IMG/VR virus record: IMGVR_UViG_3300008261_000116
Location: 1-51,977 of that record
Length of the DNA: 51,977 bases
Source: a virus
Strand: one strand, 5' to 3'
Under the pieces are notes generated by a model. It was not told the origin of the DNA. It ran no database searches and worked only from the letters and a program-made list of their open reading frames with translations. A program made the position numbers and the translations under genes. Below are positions 15,483-23,160 of the stretch, piece after piece; the first letter of the stretch is position 1, and each line of letters opens with the position of its first letter.

Positions 15483-16448
15483 TCACTTATCTTTAGATCC
15501 TGCAATAGATCTGGCTGGAGCATCCTGTGTTTTATATTTATTATATTTTTGAACATAATCATGATTTAAATAGTCTTTTCTATTGGTGTCAAAAGATTCA
15601 GGGTTTATATTATGCCCTTGATTCCAGGCATATGCCATTTTGTTTTCATCACCACCGAATTTGTCGTAAAGCTTGTTTGCTAAAAAAGAAACCATGGCTT
15701 TTTCGTGATGAGGGTTTTTAGCCAAAGAGTTTGCTATTTTTTTCTTGTCCATTTTAGCATACGCTGCTATCTCAGGGGTGCTGCTCATTCTTCCTGCAAT
15801 TTCTTGCACTGTTTTAGGCATCAAGGCCCATTGGCCAATGGCGCTATCTCCTCTGTGTATTCCGCTTTTAATTTTAGGGTGTTTTAAATTTTTACCGCCT
15901 GAACTTTCTATCATTGCGGTTGTGTTTAAAAAGTTATTTATTTTACCCTCTTTTTCTAAAGAAGGTGCATTTTCTGATTCTTCAAAGTCGTCTTCTTCCT
16001 CGTCAATAGAAGAAGGGGCACTTGGTTGGTTTTGTAAAAAACTTCCTTTTTTAGATCTGTCTGTTTTTGGGGTATCTTCCCAGTTTTTGACTGATTCGGA
16101 TAGTTTGCTGCCTAAGTTAGATGTTTGTCTTGTAATAGCTTCGGGCGGGTTGATATTCTGGGGCATGCTAGGTTCTGTCATATAACGATGAGCATGGACC
16201 AGACCAAGTAGGGCTACTCCGTTTCTAAGAAGTTTGCCAAAATTTTTATTTAATTCTTCTTCAGATATGTCTGGATATTTTTCTTTATATTCGTAGGACT
16301 TTTTAATAGCAAATTCTTTTAAAATTTGAACAAGCTCTTCTTCAGAATAGATTTTTTCGTTTTCAAAAGAAGGAGACACCCAATTATCGAATTTTGAGGT
16401 ATTTGATTGTTCGTTTTTTTTAATCTCTTGTAAAATTTTTTTATACAT
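15483..16448 (-). CDS. Virion lytic transglycosylase (SLT-like domain)
   Basis: The C-terminal half (residues about 175-310) carries the lytic-transglycosylase pattern: AMIESSGGKNLKHP with a candidate catalytic Glu, then GQWALMPKTVQEIAG. Next come LAKNPHHEKAMVSFLANKLY and MAYAWNQGHNIN (the A..AYN.G motif). The N-terminal half is charged and low-complexity. Such enzymes open the peptidoglycan during DNA injection and are carried in the virion; location in the late structural operon fits this rather than a free endolysin. 321 aa. Confidence 0.82.
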   Translation of the reverse strand: MYKKILQEIKKNEQSNTSKFDNWVSPSFENEKIYSEEELVQILKEFAIKKSYEYKEKYPDISEEELNKNFGKLLRNGVALLGLVHAHRYMTEPSMPQNINPPEAITRQTSNLGSKLSESVKNWEDTPKTDRSKKGSFLQNQPSAPSSIDEEEDDFEESENAPSLEKEGKINNFLNTTAMIESSGGKNLKHPKIKSGIHRGDSAIGQWALMPKTVQEIAGRMSSTPEIAAYAKMDKKKIANSLAKNPHHEKAMVSFLANKLYDKFGGDENKMAYAWNQGHNINPESFDTNRKDYLNHDYVQKYNKYKTQDAPARSIAGSKDK

Positions 16449-16463
16449 AAAATGATAATATCA

Positions 16464-17294
16464 CTAAATATTAGTAACAAATCTCTTGTTATAAAACACA
16501 GCCTTAATTTTCTTAACCATCTGATCTCTTTCTGCCATTAATTCACCAATTCTTACCTGATACAGGTTTGGACCTGGGTTTGAGCTGGACTGAGAAATGC
16601 CGTCATGGCTAATACTTACAGAAGTATTCTTATTTTGAGCACCTAAGTTACCTAAAATATTAGCAGCTGCGATGCATCCGATTAACTCATTGATAATTGA
16701 TGGAACAAATCCTTCTTTTGTACATACACCTGTTGTGTATTCTATTTCCCAATAAGAAGGAACCCAATCAATTCCTCCATTCATTGCTGCGATGAAGGCC
16801 AAACCGGCAGCGCCCGTTGGCTGTCCTTGGCTGATACCTGTTGCCCCTACAACTGTCAGAGGAATGACATTTATCTGTTTTTGATAAAACCTGGCTGCGT
16901 CAATCCAATCAGCTGGTATTTCAAAAATGCTTTTATCGTTTGAGCTTCTTATGCACATTTTGTCAATTTGAAGAACTGGACCAAAATTTGCCATTAAATG
17001 AATAAAGGCACGATATAGACTTCTGTCAAATGGGTGTTTTTCCTTTCGTCTTACAGGGGTAATGGTAGTGCCTATTAAGAGTTCGGTCTTATCGGCAGCA
17101 ATTTGGATTATATCTTTTAAATCGTCGTTAGAGTATTGAGATAGATTGATTCCTTTTAAATATCTATTTACCAATTTTTCAGGCGTTAAGATAGGTTCTA
17201 TTCTTTTTAATACTTCACTACTTTCTTCAGCCCCCACTGGGTAGGCTTTTGTACCGTAGTCTTTAGGGTAGTTTTGATCAGATAAAAAAGGCAT
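16464..17294 (-). CDS. Head-tail connector/neck-like protein
   Basis: Start at ATG 17294 (MPFLSDQNYPKDYGTKAYPV), preceded by GGGAG and sharing its A with the upstream TAA. The 276-aa protein has an alpha-helical N-terminus (SEVLKRIEPILTPEKLVNRY...) and a beta/Gly-rich middle (VVGATGISQGQPTGAAGLAF). The helical end is IGELMAERDQMVKKIKAVFY. Position at the start of the neck block suggests a head-tail adaptor. Inferred from context; no family named. Confidence 0.7.
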   Translation of the reverse strand: MPFLSDQNYPKDYGTKAYPVGAEESSEVLKRIEPILTPEKLVNRYLKGINLSQYSNDDLKDIIQIAADKTELLIGTTITPVRRKEKHPFDRSLYRAFIHLMANFGPVLQIDKMCIRSSNDKSIFEIPADWIDAARFYQKQINVIPLTVVGATGISQGQPTGAAGLAFIAAMNGGIDWVPSYWEIEYTTGVCTKEGFVPSIINELIGCIAAANILGNLGAQNKNTSVSISHDGISQSSSNPGPNLYQVRIGELMAERDQMVKKIKAVFYNKRFVTNI

Positions 17295-17683
17295 TAGCAA
17301 CTCCCTGCGTCAAGAAGGTCAACAGAAATAGCCTGTTCTACTCTAAATCTACGCTGCTCTCCATCTTCTGTTATTGAAAATTTTACAGCACCTGGATTTG
17401 GTACTTCATCGCTTGCCAAGGTAATAGTCCAGATCGACTTGTCGTCGGGAAATGCTTGGGTGGCAATCTTTGTGATTTCTGAGGCTTCATCTATGTTTAA
17501 AAATGTTACAGATACTTCATCAATAACGGTGGCTTGACTCATATATCTCAAATCTTCTTTAAGTTTATCGACAAATTGAAAATACAAAACCTGTGCCGAT
17601 CCTTCTGAAATATTCCACTGAGAGGCGTATTGAAAAGAATTGACATTTGCTACATTTTTCAAGAACTTAACTGATAGTTTCAT
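17294..17683 (-). CDS. Hypothetical 129-aa virion-operon protein
   Basis: Beta-rich protein (SVKFLKNVANVNSFQYASQW..., YFQFVDKLKEDLRYMSQA...). It is the first gene of the left minus-strand block, with TAGGAG before the ATG and a WAATCTTTA element at 17698-17709. It probably belongs to the neck or tail; no family recognised. Confidence 0.68.
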   Translation of the reverse strand: MKLSVKFLKNVANVNSFQYASQWNISEGSAQVLYFQFVDKLKEDLRYMSQATVIDEVSVTFLNIDEASEITKIATQAFPDDKSIWTITLASDEVPNPGAVKFSITEDGEQRRFRVEQAISVDLLDAGSC

Positions 17684-17697
17684 GGGTGCTCCTATGG

Positions 17698-17709
17698 TTT
17701 AAAGATTAT
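17698..17709 (-). promoter_or_regulatory. Candidate late promoter element
   Basis: Minus strand TAATCTTTAAA, about 15 bp before the start of the left block (17683). It lies between divergent genes. Confidence 0.5.
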
Positions 17710-17724
17710 GATATTATATATTGT

Positions 17725-18267
17725 ATGTCAAGAAAAATAAGATGCATCTACATAGACGGAATAGATAAGGCAGGAAAAACCTCTGTTACCAGAGAGATGC
17801 GTAAGTATTTGAAAAATAAGAGTATTGACCTGCACGAAGTCAATGGTACAGATGATAACAAGTTGAAATTACAGAACGTACTTTTGGAAGACAATTCTAA
17901 TTCTATTGTTTTAAAAGAAAACTCTGTTTTATCCCTGTTTCAAAAAGACATAAAAGAAGGGGTGAGTATATTCTCTGTTGCTGATAATTATAGAGAATTA
18001 TTAAGAAAAGAACAAGACATAAACCACAGGTATGGGTCTGTCCATTTCTTTTTAATACCCGAAAACATGTCTATCCCAGTCGCAAGGTTTCAAGAAATAC
18101 CCGACATAGCCGGAATTTGGGATTCTTATAACTTTTTCAAGAATATAAATAATTACTCAGTTTCTCAGGGTCTAGATATTAGACTTATTCCATTCAACGA
18201 GGATGACAAAATATTTGATATACGAGATCGTATACTAAATATTCTGGAAAGTAACTATTTAGTTTAA
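17725..18267 (+). CDS. Thymidylate-kinase-like dNMP kinase
   Basis: The product opens with RCIYIDGIDKAGKTSVTREM, a P-loop of the thymidylate kinase type (GxDxxGKT). It has later segments that fit the NMP-kinase fold. At 180 aa it is short for a thymidylate kinase. I start it at ATG 17725 because upstream in-frame starts add a non-conserved leader; no Shine-Dalgarno is visible. It is a single plus-strand gene between two minus blocks, so it may have been inserted. Phosphorylation of deoxynucleoside monophosphates for phage DNA synthesis is the known family role. Confidence 0.75.
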   Translation: MSRKIRCIYIDGIDKAGKTSVTREMRKYLKNKSIDLHEVNGTDDNKLKLQNVLLEDNSNSIVLKENSVLSLFQKDIKEGVSIFSVADNYRELLRKEQDINHRYGSVHFFLIPENMSIPVARFQEIPDIAGIWDSYNFFKNINNYSVSQGLDIRLIPFNEDDKIFDIRDRILNILESNYLV

Positions 18268-18440
18268 TCTCGTCTTTTAACGATTCTTTTTCTAACTATT
18301 TGAAATGATTGATTTGATTTAAAGATATGATCTTTTAATTCGGCTGACGATAAAGGCTCGGGAGATGAGGGTTTTTTAGGTTCTGGTTTCTTGCGAAACA
18401 AGCTTTCCATTAAAACCCTCATTAGATCCGATTTTTCCAT
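18264..18440 (-). CDS. Small 58-aa protein
   Basis: A short frame starting 9 bp after the upstream stop: MEKSDLMRVLMESLFRKKPE, then a Pro/Lys-rich linker and a basic end (IVRKRIVKRRD). It ends overlapping by a few bases the convergent kinase gene. There is no strong RBS, so translation may depend on re-initiation. No family recognised. Confidence 0.5.
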   Translation of the reverse strand: MEKSDLMRVLMESLFRKKPEPKKPSSPEPLSSAELKDHIFKSNQSFQIVRKRIVKRRD

Positions 18441-18449
18441 TAATTATTA

Positions 18450-18890
18450 TTAAACAGCATCTGGAATTGCAGCAGCAGCAGCAATCGCAGCGTCCATTTT
18501 ATCTGCAACAGATTTAGCAATAGCTCTGTTTGCCATAGCAATTACCATTCTTTCTCTTGCCTCTTGGCTGATAGGAAGAAGTTGTGCCTGCTTAGCATTT
18601 AGTGCAGCATTATTTGCTGTTGAATCTGCTGCCTGAAGTTCCAAGCATTCTACTATTAGTTTTAGTTTATCGGAAATTTCTTTTCCGTGACGACGGCTGG
18701 TAAGAGCAATAATCATGTATTCTTCAATTTGTTTTTCTTCTTTTTCAGAACTTGAGATTACATCAAGAATAGCCTGAGCAGCTACTGCGTCGGCAGGGGT
18801 GACATCAATAACCCTAGCCACAATTTCGCTGGCAACTTTTTTGCTTGCAAGAGCAACAGTTAGAACAAATTCTTCGTTTTTACTAATCAT
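18450..18890 (-). CDS. Hypothetical 146-aa helical, Ala-rich protein
   Basis: Almost wholly helical and Ala-rich (VAAQAILDVISSSEKEEKQI..., NNAALNAKQAQLLPISQEAR). There is a strong AGGAG before the ATG and a 55-base leader with two small hairpins (ACGG...CCGT and ACGC...GCGT). A WAATCTTTA element precedes the leader. This architecture suggests an abundant late protein, perhaps a head-decoration or internal protein. No family recognised. Confidence 0.68.
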   Translation of the reverse strand: MISKNEEFVLTVALASKKVASEIVARVIDVTPADAVAAQAILDVISSSEKEEKQIEEYMIIALTSRRHGKEISDKLKLIVECLELQAADSTANNAALNAKQAQLLPISQEARERMVIAMANRAIAKSVADKMDAAIAAAAAIPDAV

Positions 18891-18941
18891 AATTTTCTCC
18901 TATAGAACGGTTAATCCGTAACGCTTATGGCGTACTATGTG

Positions 18942-18956
18942 ATATGCTAAAGATTA
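18942..18956 (-). promoter_or_regulatory. Candidate late promoter element
   Basis: Minus strand TAATCTTTAGCATAT, upstream of the hairpin-containing leader of the gene starting at 18890. Confidence 0.5.
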
Positions 18957-19011
18957 CAGTTACATAGCCGTTACACAGATAAATACTTGAAAATATTAGA
19001 TATTTTTTTAT

Positions 19012-19040
19012 TTGACAAGAAAAAATTGATAATGTAATAT
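19012..19040 (+). promoter_or_regulatory. Sigma70-type promoter
   Basis: TTGACA at 19012, 17-bp spacer, TAATAT at 19035; it drives the gene starting at 19067. Confidence 0.8.
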
Positions 19041-19066
19041 ATAAAACATAAAAGCAAGGAGGAAAA

Positions 19067-19345
19067 ATGCTTACAGATGAACAAAAAAGATTTATTGAAC
19101 TATCAAAAAAAGTAGAAGGTCTTAAGAATGAGCTTAAAGAATTGGGGGCAGAAGTTGAGGGGGTTTTGACAGCAATCGGTGTTGGTAAGGCTTTCCAAGA
19201 CCCTGAGGATGGTACGGTTTTTGAGATTGTGGCTCCAAAAGGTACTTTCGTAAGTTTTAAAACAGTGGATTACGAAAGAACAAAAAGAGCAGGAGAAGCA
19301 CGAGGGACTCTTAGCATGGCCAGAGCTAAAGAGTTAGGCTTTTAG
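19067..19345 (+). CDS. Hypothetical 92-aa protein
   Basis: The first 40 residues form a helical coiled-coil-like segment (KRFIELSKKVEGLKNELKEL). A compact beta-type domain follows (FQDPEDGTVFEIVAPKGTFV). There is a strong AAGGAGG and its own consensus promoter, unlike the neighbouring virion genes, so it is probably expressed early. No family recognised. Its end overlaps the convergent minus-strand gene by four bases. Confidence 0.75.
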   Translation: MLTDEQKRFIELSKKVEGLKNELKELGAEVEGVLTAIGVGKAFQDPEDGTVFEIVAPKGTFVSFKTVDYERTKRAGEARGTLSMARAKELGF

Positions 19346-19665
19346 TCTTTAAAGTGAGTTTTATCGATCATTTTAGTGAGGAGTTCTACCAACTGGCCAT
19401 GGTGTCTCCTCATTTCTTCTCTTAATTGTTCAATTTTATCTGACAATTCAGCTATCTTGCCTTCATGTTTGTCTTTTTGGTGAGCTAATTCTTGCTCCAA
19501 AGATTGACATTTTACATCGGTATAATCTTTTGCTTCTTTTAGTAGTTTTTCATTTTCACGATCTCTTTCTTCTCTTAAAGAATTGACCATCTTGTAAAGA
19601 GTTGCAACCCCTCCGCTTATCATAAATAAAGCAGCAAGAACCAATCCCACAATTTCATAGTTCAT
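19342..19665 (-). CDS. Membrane-anchored coiled-coil protein (holin- or spanin-like)
   Basis: One N-terminal membrane helix (IVGLVLAALFMISGGVATLY) is followed by about 80 charged coiled-coil residues. The topology resembles inner-membrane spanin subunits or small holin-associated proteins, but there is no partner lipoprotein next to it. AGGTAGG precedes the ATG. 107 aa. Role uncertain. Confidence 0.68.
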   Translation of the reverse strand: MNYEIVGLVLAALFMISGGVATLYKMVNSLREERDRENEKLLKEAKDYTDVKCQSLEQELAHQKDKHEGKIAELSDKIEQLREEMRRHHGQLVELLTKMIDKTHFKD

Positions 19666-19671
19666 AAAAAC

Positions 19672-20064
19672 CTACCTATTAGCCCAATGTTTTAATGCCC
19701 AGTTCTTATGAGCTGGTACATGTAATTCGTAAATATGATCAAATGGATCTTCATACGTCCAATCATCACATTCTTTATCCGGATCTCCAGAAGTGTCTAT
19801 CTTTTGTTCTGGATCTATTTTTACTTCAAATAAATAAAGCAGTAACTCATCTTCAAACCCTGCTTTAATCATTTTTATTTCTTTAGCATCTAATCCCGTT
19901 TCTTCCTTAAGCTCTCTTGCCATACCGGCAAATGGGCATTCGCCCTCTTCTATATGTCCGGCTGGGATTGTCCATTTATCTGTGTCGTTTCTTTTTCCCA
20001 TCAGCATTTTATTTTCTTGATTTACAATTAATCCAATTGCGATTCTGTTACTTTTTTTAGACAT
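19672..20064 (-). CDS. Nudix hydrolase
   Basis: A clear Nudix box GHIEEGECPF...RELKEETGL (G-x5-E-x7-REUxEExGU) lies at residues about 40-62 of 130. Upstream is IAIGLIVNQENKMLMGKRND, the usual start of MutT-like domains. Nudix enzymes cleave nucleoside diphosphates linked to another group; in phages they act on dNTPs, oxidised nucleotides, ADP-ribose or RNA caps. The substrate cannot be told from the sequence. It sits between the prohead protease and a membrane protein. Confidence 0.9.
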   Translation of the reverse strand: MSKKSNRIAIGLIVNQENKMLMGKRNDTDKWTIPAGHIEEGECPFAGMARELKEETGLDAKEIKMIKAGFEDELLLYLFEVKIDPEQKIDTSGDPDKECDDWTYEDPFDHIYELHVPAHKNWALKHWANR

Positions 20065-20069
20065 ATAAA

Positions 20070-21731
20070 TTATTTTTGTTTTTTAATACCACTAACACCT
20101 GGGGGGATTTTTTGTACTGGCACTTCCTTGGGTTGTGTATCTTGTTTTGCATAATTATTATGTATTTCTTGTAATTTATCCCATGTTAAATTTGCAGATC
20201 CTAAGGGATTTTGTGGATGCATTAATCTTCTCCATCCTTTTTTTATTTGATTTTGAATTTTAATTTTAAGCTCATCATCTATTATACCAGATTGTTCATA
20301 AATTTTATCTCTTTTAATCTTCCTTGATCTAAAGTCTGACAAATGAGTAAGGATTTCTTCGTTTAAGTCATTATCGTCAAGATTTTTGTAACTTGGTCTT
20401 GTTTTTAAATAATTTTTAACAACTTTTATTGAATCAGGAGAAAAATGAGACAAAGTATGTCTTACAAGTGAATTTCTTAAATTTTGTTTTTCTTCATCGG
20501 TTTTGCCTGGAGCGCCCAGTTGTATTTTGTTTAAATGATCATGCAAAGATTCGTGTTGAGTTGTAGTATCAAATTCTCCCCTACCTTTTTTAGCACGAGC
20601 TATTTCTGGATCGGAAGTTGGAGCCATGGAAAACGCTCTGGATTTTTTATTATCAAAACTAGCGAACCCCCTTATCTTTGGTTGGGGAGAGTTGGCATCT
20701 TGTTTGTTGGTAGGTGGTTCATTTGTTTGTTTCACGTTTTGACGAGAAATATTTTTAGGTTGTTTTCTTGCTTCATAAACCTCTTTGAGTGATGGAATAT
20801 CTCCACGATCTATTCCAGCCTGCATGGCAGCAAATGGGTCATCTACCTGTTTCACGTTTTGACGAGAAATATTTTCAGGCCCCAGTTTGGAAAAACTTAA
20901 ATCTTGCTGGGATTTCTTTACCTTTTTACCCTCTAGGTGCTCTGGAGCCAATGCCGCCATCCCCGTTTTGGAATCAGGACTTCCTCCAAACATTCCAGCA
21001 ATCAGAGCTTTTCTCATATTATTGTCTGTGCTGTATTCCTCAATCATGTCCTTGGCTTTAGGAGTTATCTTAAGTTCTTTGATTTGCTCCTCGTCTTCCT
21101 TAGACGGTTTCCATTCACTTTTCTTAATACTATCCAACAAAAGAGATCTATAGGATGTTGAATTTATTGATAGTTCGCTTTCTATAATTTCGCAATCAAA
21201 ATTTTGGTTTTTATAAAGAAAATCGTCTGCAACATCGCTTTCTATTACTTCTGCGTCACATATTTTATTACACGGTTTGACAGTAATGGCAACATCTCGG
21301 GCTATTGATTTCGTGACAAGCATGCCGTTTTTTTCAATCTTACCGCCTTCTATTGAAAAACCTACAACAAGCCTGCTATCTTCGCCTTTATCCTTATTCT
21401 TGTATTTTAGCATGGCTGCAACATCTTCAGCCCCTGAATGTCCCAGCCCATCGAACAACTCTGCCTTGATGTAGACAAAGGGTTTTTTTGCCTTGTTCCA
21501 AAAGTATTGCTCCCTTTGGGATTTGGCATCTTCTTTCTTCATGATTTTTCTGGCAAATGTAACCTTGCCAACGACCTGGCCAGGACGGTCTTTTGAGCCG
21601 TGCTCCCAGTTCAATATTGAATCAGGACCTCCCAAGCTGGAGATGTCCATTCCCTCAATACTTAAAGATTCGCCGGACGAGTCAATGTGCTCACTTGCAG
21701 CAATCCCGTCAATTATTGTATTTTTGCTCAT
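20070..21731 (-). CDS. Prohead protease (S78-like) with C-terminal HExxH domain
   Basis: Start at ATG 21731 (MSKNTIIDGIAASEHID). Residues 1-170 fit the phage prohead serine protease fold: NWEHGSKDRPGQVVG (candidate catalytic His44), then LVVGFSIEGGKIEKNG (candidate Ser124) and VAITVKPCNKICDAEV. The long linker contains two copies of NISRQNVKQ, encoded by a 28-bp repeat 120 bp apart. At residue 393 there is HESLHDHL, an HExxH motif, followed by a helical region with a possible third ligand (NEEILTHLSD). 553 aa is much longer than a bare protease. The N-terminal role is maturation of the prohead; the C-terminal metalloprotease function is inference. Confidence 0.82.
   Translation of the reverse strand: MSKNTIIDGIAASEHIDSSGESLSIEGMDISSLGGPDSILNWEHGSKDRPGQVVGKVTFARKIMKKEDAKSQREQYFWNKAKKPFVYIKAELFDGLGHSGAEDVAAMLKYKNKDKGEDSRLVVGFSIEGGKIEKNGMLVTKSIARDVAITVKPCNKICDAEVIESDVADDFLYKNQNFDCEIIESELSINSTSYRSLLLDSIKKSEWKPSKEDEEQIKELKITPKAKDMIEEYSTDNNMRKALIAGMFGGSPDSKTGMAALAPEHLEGKKVKKSQQDLSFSKLGPENISRQNVKQVDDPFAAMQAGIDRGDIPSLKEVYEARKQPKNISRQNVKQTNEPPTNKQDANSPQPKIRGFASFDNKKSRAFSMAPTSDPEIARAKKGRGEFDTTTQHESLHDHLNKIQLGAPGKTDEEKQNLRNSLVRHTLSHFSPDSIKVVKNYLKTRPSYKNLDDNDLNEEILTHLSDFRSRKIKRDKIYEQSGIIDDELKIKIQNQIKKGWRRLMHPQNPLGSANLTWDKLQEIHNNYAKQDTQPKEVPVQKIPPGVSGIKKQK
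20729..20756. repeat. 28-bp direct repeat inside protease gene, copy 1
   Basis: The second copy is at 20849-20876, exactly 120 bp (40 codons) away. Both encode NISRQNVKQ in the linker between the protease and HExxH regions. Confidence 0.9.
20849..20876. repeat. 28-bp direct repeat inside protease gene, copy 2
   Basis: Matches 20729-20756; the in-frame spacing suggests a past linker duplication. Confidence 0.9.
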
Positions 21732-21746
21732 TTTATTATCCCACAC

Positions 21747-21762
21747 TTATACTTAAAGATTT
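21747..21762 (-). promoter_or_regulatory. Candidate late promoter element
   Basis: Minus strand AAATCTTTAAGTATAA, about 16 bp before the protease start codon. Confidence 0.5.
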
Positions 21763-21903
21763 GTTTTCATTAAGTTTTGAGAAAGATATTTAATTGTAAC
21801 TATATAATATCATTCGATTTACCCCCATGAGAACTAATAATTTATACTAAACCGCTGAAAGTTCGTTCATACACAAATTTTCTATATTAATAGGAGGAAT
21901 TTT

Positions 21904-22293
21904 ATGTTAAGTAAAGCAAAATCTCAAGCAATGGCCCGTGAAATGAAGTCTACTCTTGAAAAAAGAGGGTTTTCTGTAGTCGAGTCTGATCTTGCAAAAG
22001 GTAAAAAATTAGTACTAGATGCTTGTATTTCTATCAGAATAGAAGCAAAAGATGCTGTTTCTAAAGATATTTTTGGAAATGCTCTTGATTCATTTGCTCC
22101 GCATGAAGTAAAACTTGCAATTGACAATGCTGTTGCTACTCATTCTCAAGTTGCTAAAGCTATGATGGAACTTGCAAAACAAGGTGTGGCTCTTAAAATT
22201 GGTGAAGATTCAACTCTTGCCGATGCTGAAATTGCTGCTGACAGTGCTGAAGAAGAAAGATACAATATGATGTGGCCAACTAAGGGAGCTTAA
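21904..22293 (+). CDS. Hypothetical 129-aa head-cluster protein
   Basis: It precedes the scaffold-like and capsid genes, with AGGAGG before the ATG. The product is largely helical and Ala-rich (MLSKAKSQAMAREMKSTLEK...), ending in EEERYNMMWPTKGA. Position suggests a minor head or assembly protein. No family recognised. The leader upstream (21763-21903) is AT-rich and contains no clear TTGACA promoter. Confidence 0.72.
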   Translation: MLSKAKSQAMAREMKSTLEKRGFSVVESDLAKGKKLVLDACISIRIEAKDAVSKDIFGNALDSFAPHEVKLAIDNAVATHSQVAKAMMELAKQGVALKIGEDSTLADAEIAADSAEEERYNMMWPTKGA

Positions 22294-22326
22294 TTTTTGT
22301 CTACTAATATATAAAGGAGAATCACC

Positions 22327-23151
22327 ATGTATACAAAAGCACAGGTTGATGAAATGCTCCTCCAGGTAGAACAAGAATTTGAAAGAACCTTGGAAAGCAT
22401 TGCAAAAAACGAAAAAAATCAAGTAATTGAGGAATCAGTTGAAGCTGATTCTGAAGAATTTGAAACTATTGATGATCTTTATGCTTCGATGACTAAAAAC
22501 GAAATAGAAGCTCATTACTCTTCTCTTAAAAAAGTTATGATGACTAAGTCTGAGGATGAGTCTGAAGAAGAAAAAGAAGAAAGTAAAGAACACGAAGAAA
22601 AAGAAAAGAAAAAAGATAAAGAACACGAAGAAAAAGAAGAAATGGAAAAGTGCGGCGAAATGTCAGCTAAAAAAGCTGAACGTGCTGAAGGAAGAGCTGC
22701 AGAACCAATGAGTGGATGGCATAAAAAAGTTAAAGAAGAGGGCGGTCACGACGAAGATGATTCTCCTCACGCTGCAGAACAAAAAGCCAGGGCAGCGCAA
22801 AAAAAAGCAGCCACTGAAGCTCATGGTGTTAGAAAGTCTGAACAGTCTTTGATTGAAGAAAATGAAGCACTTAAGAAAAATCTTGAAAGCTTAAATGATC
22901 TTGTAAGCAAACTTTTTGCTACAAAATCAGCCCCTGCTCAAAAAGCAATCACTGCTACTAGCTTTATTGCTAAGTCAGAAGAGCTTGAGACAGAAGCGGT
23001 TAATATCACTGAAATGTCAAAGGGTGAAGTTACTGCTAAGCTAAAAGCTCTTGATTTTCAATCATTATCTAAATCTGATAGAGATGCTATTAACAATTTT
23101 TATTTACAGAACGGAAGTGTAGAAAAAATTAAACACTTAATTTCAAAATAG
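22327..23151 (+). CDS. Capsid scaffold-like protein
   Basis: This 274-aa protein lies directly upstream of the major capsid gene, the standard scaffold position. It has a helical N-terminus (YTKAQVDEMLLQVEQEFERT), a highly charged Glu/Lys tract at residues 75-120, a coiled-coil (LIEENEALKKNLESLNDLVS) and a compact C-terminal helical domain. This is the usual build of phage scaffolding proteins. It is probably cleaved by the prohead protease; the cut sites are not certain. AAGGAG precedes the ATG. Confidence 0.78.
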   Translation: MYTKAQVDEMLLQVEQEFERTLESIAKNEKNQVIEESVEADSEEFETIDDLYASMTKNEIEAHYSSLKKVMMTKSEDESEEEKEESKEHEEKEKKKDKEHEEKEEMEKCGEMSAKKAERAEGRAAEPMSGWHKKVKEEGGHDEDDSPHAAEQKARAAQKKAATEAHGVRKSEQSLIEENEALKKNLESLNDLVSKLFATKSAPAQKAITATSFIAKSEELETEAVNITEMSKGEVTAKLKALDFQSLSKSDRDAINNFYLQNGSVEKIKHLISK

Positions 23152-23160
23152 GAGGAATCC

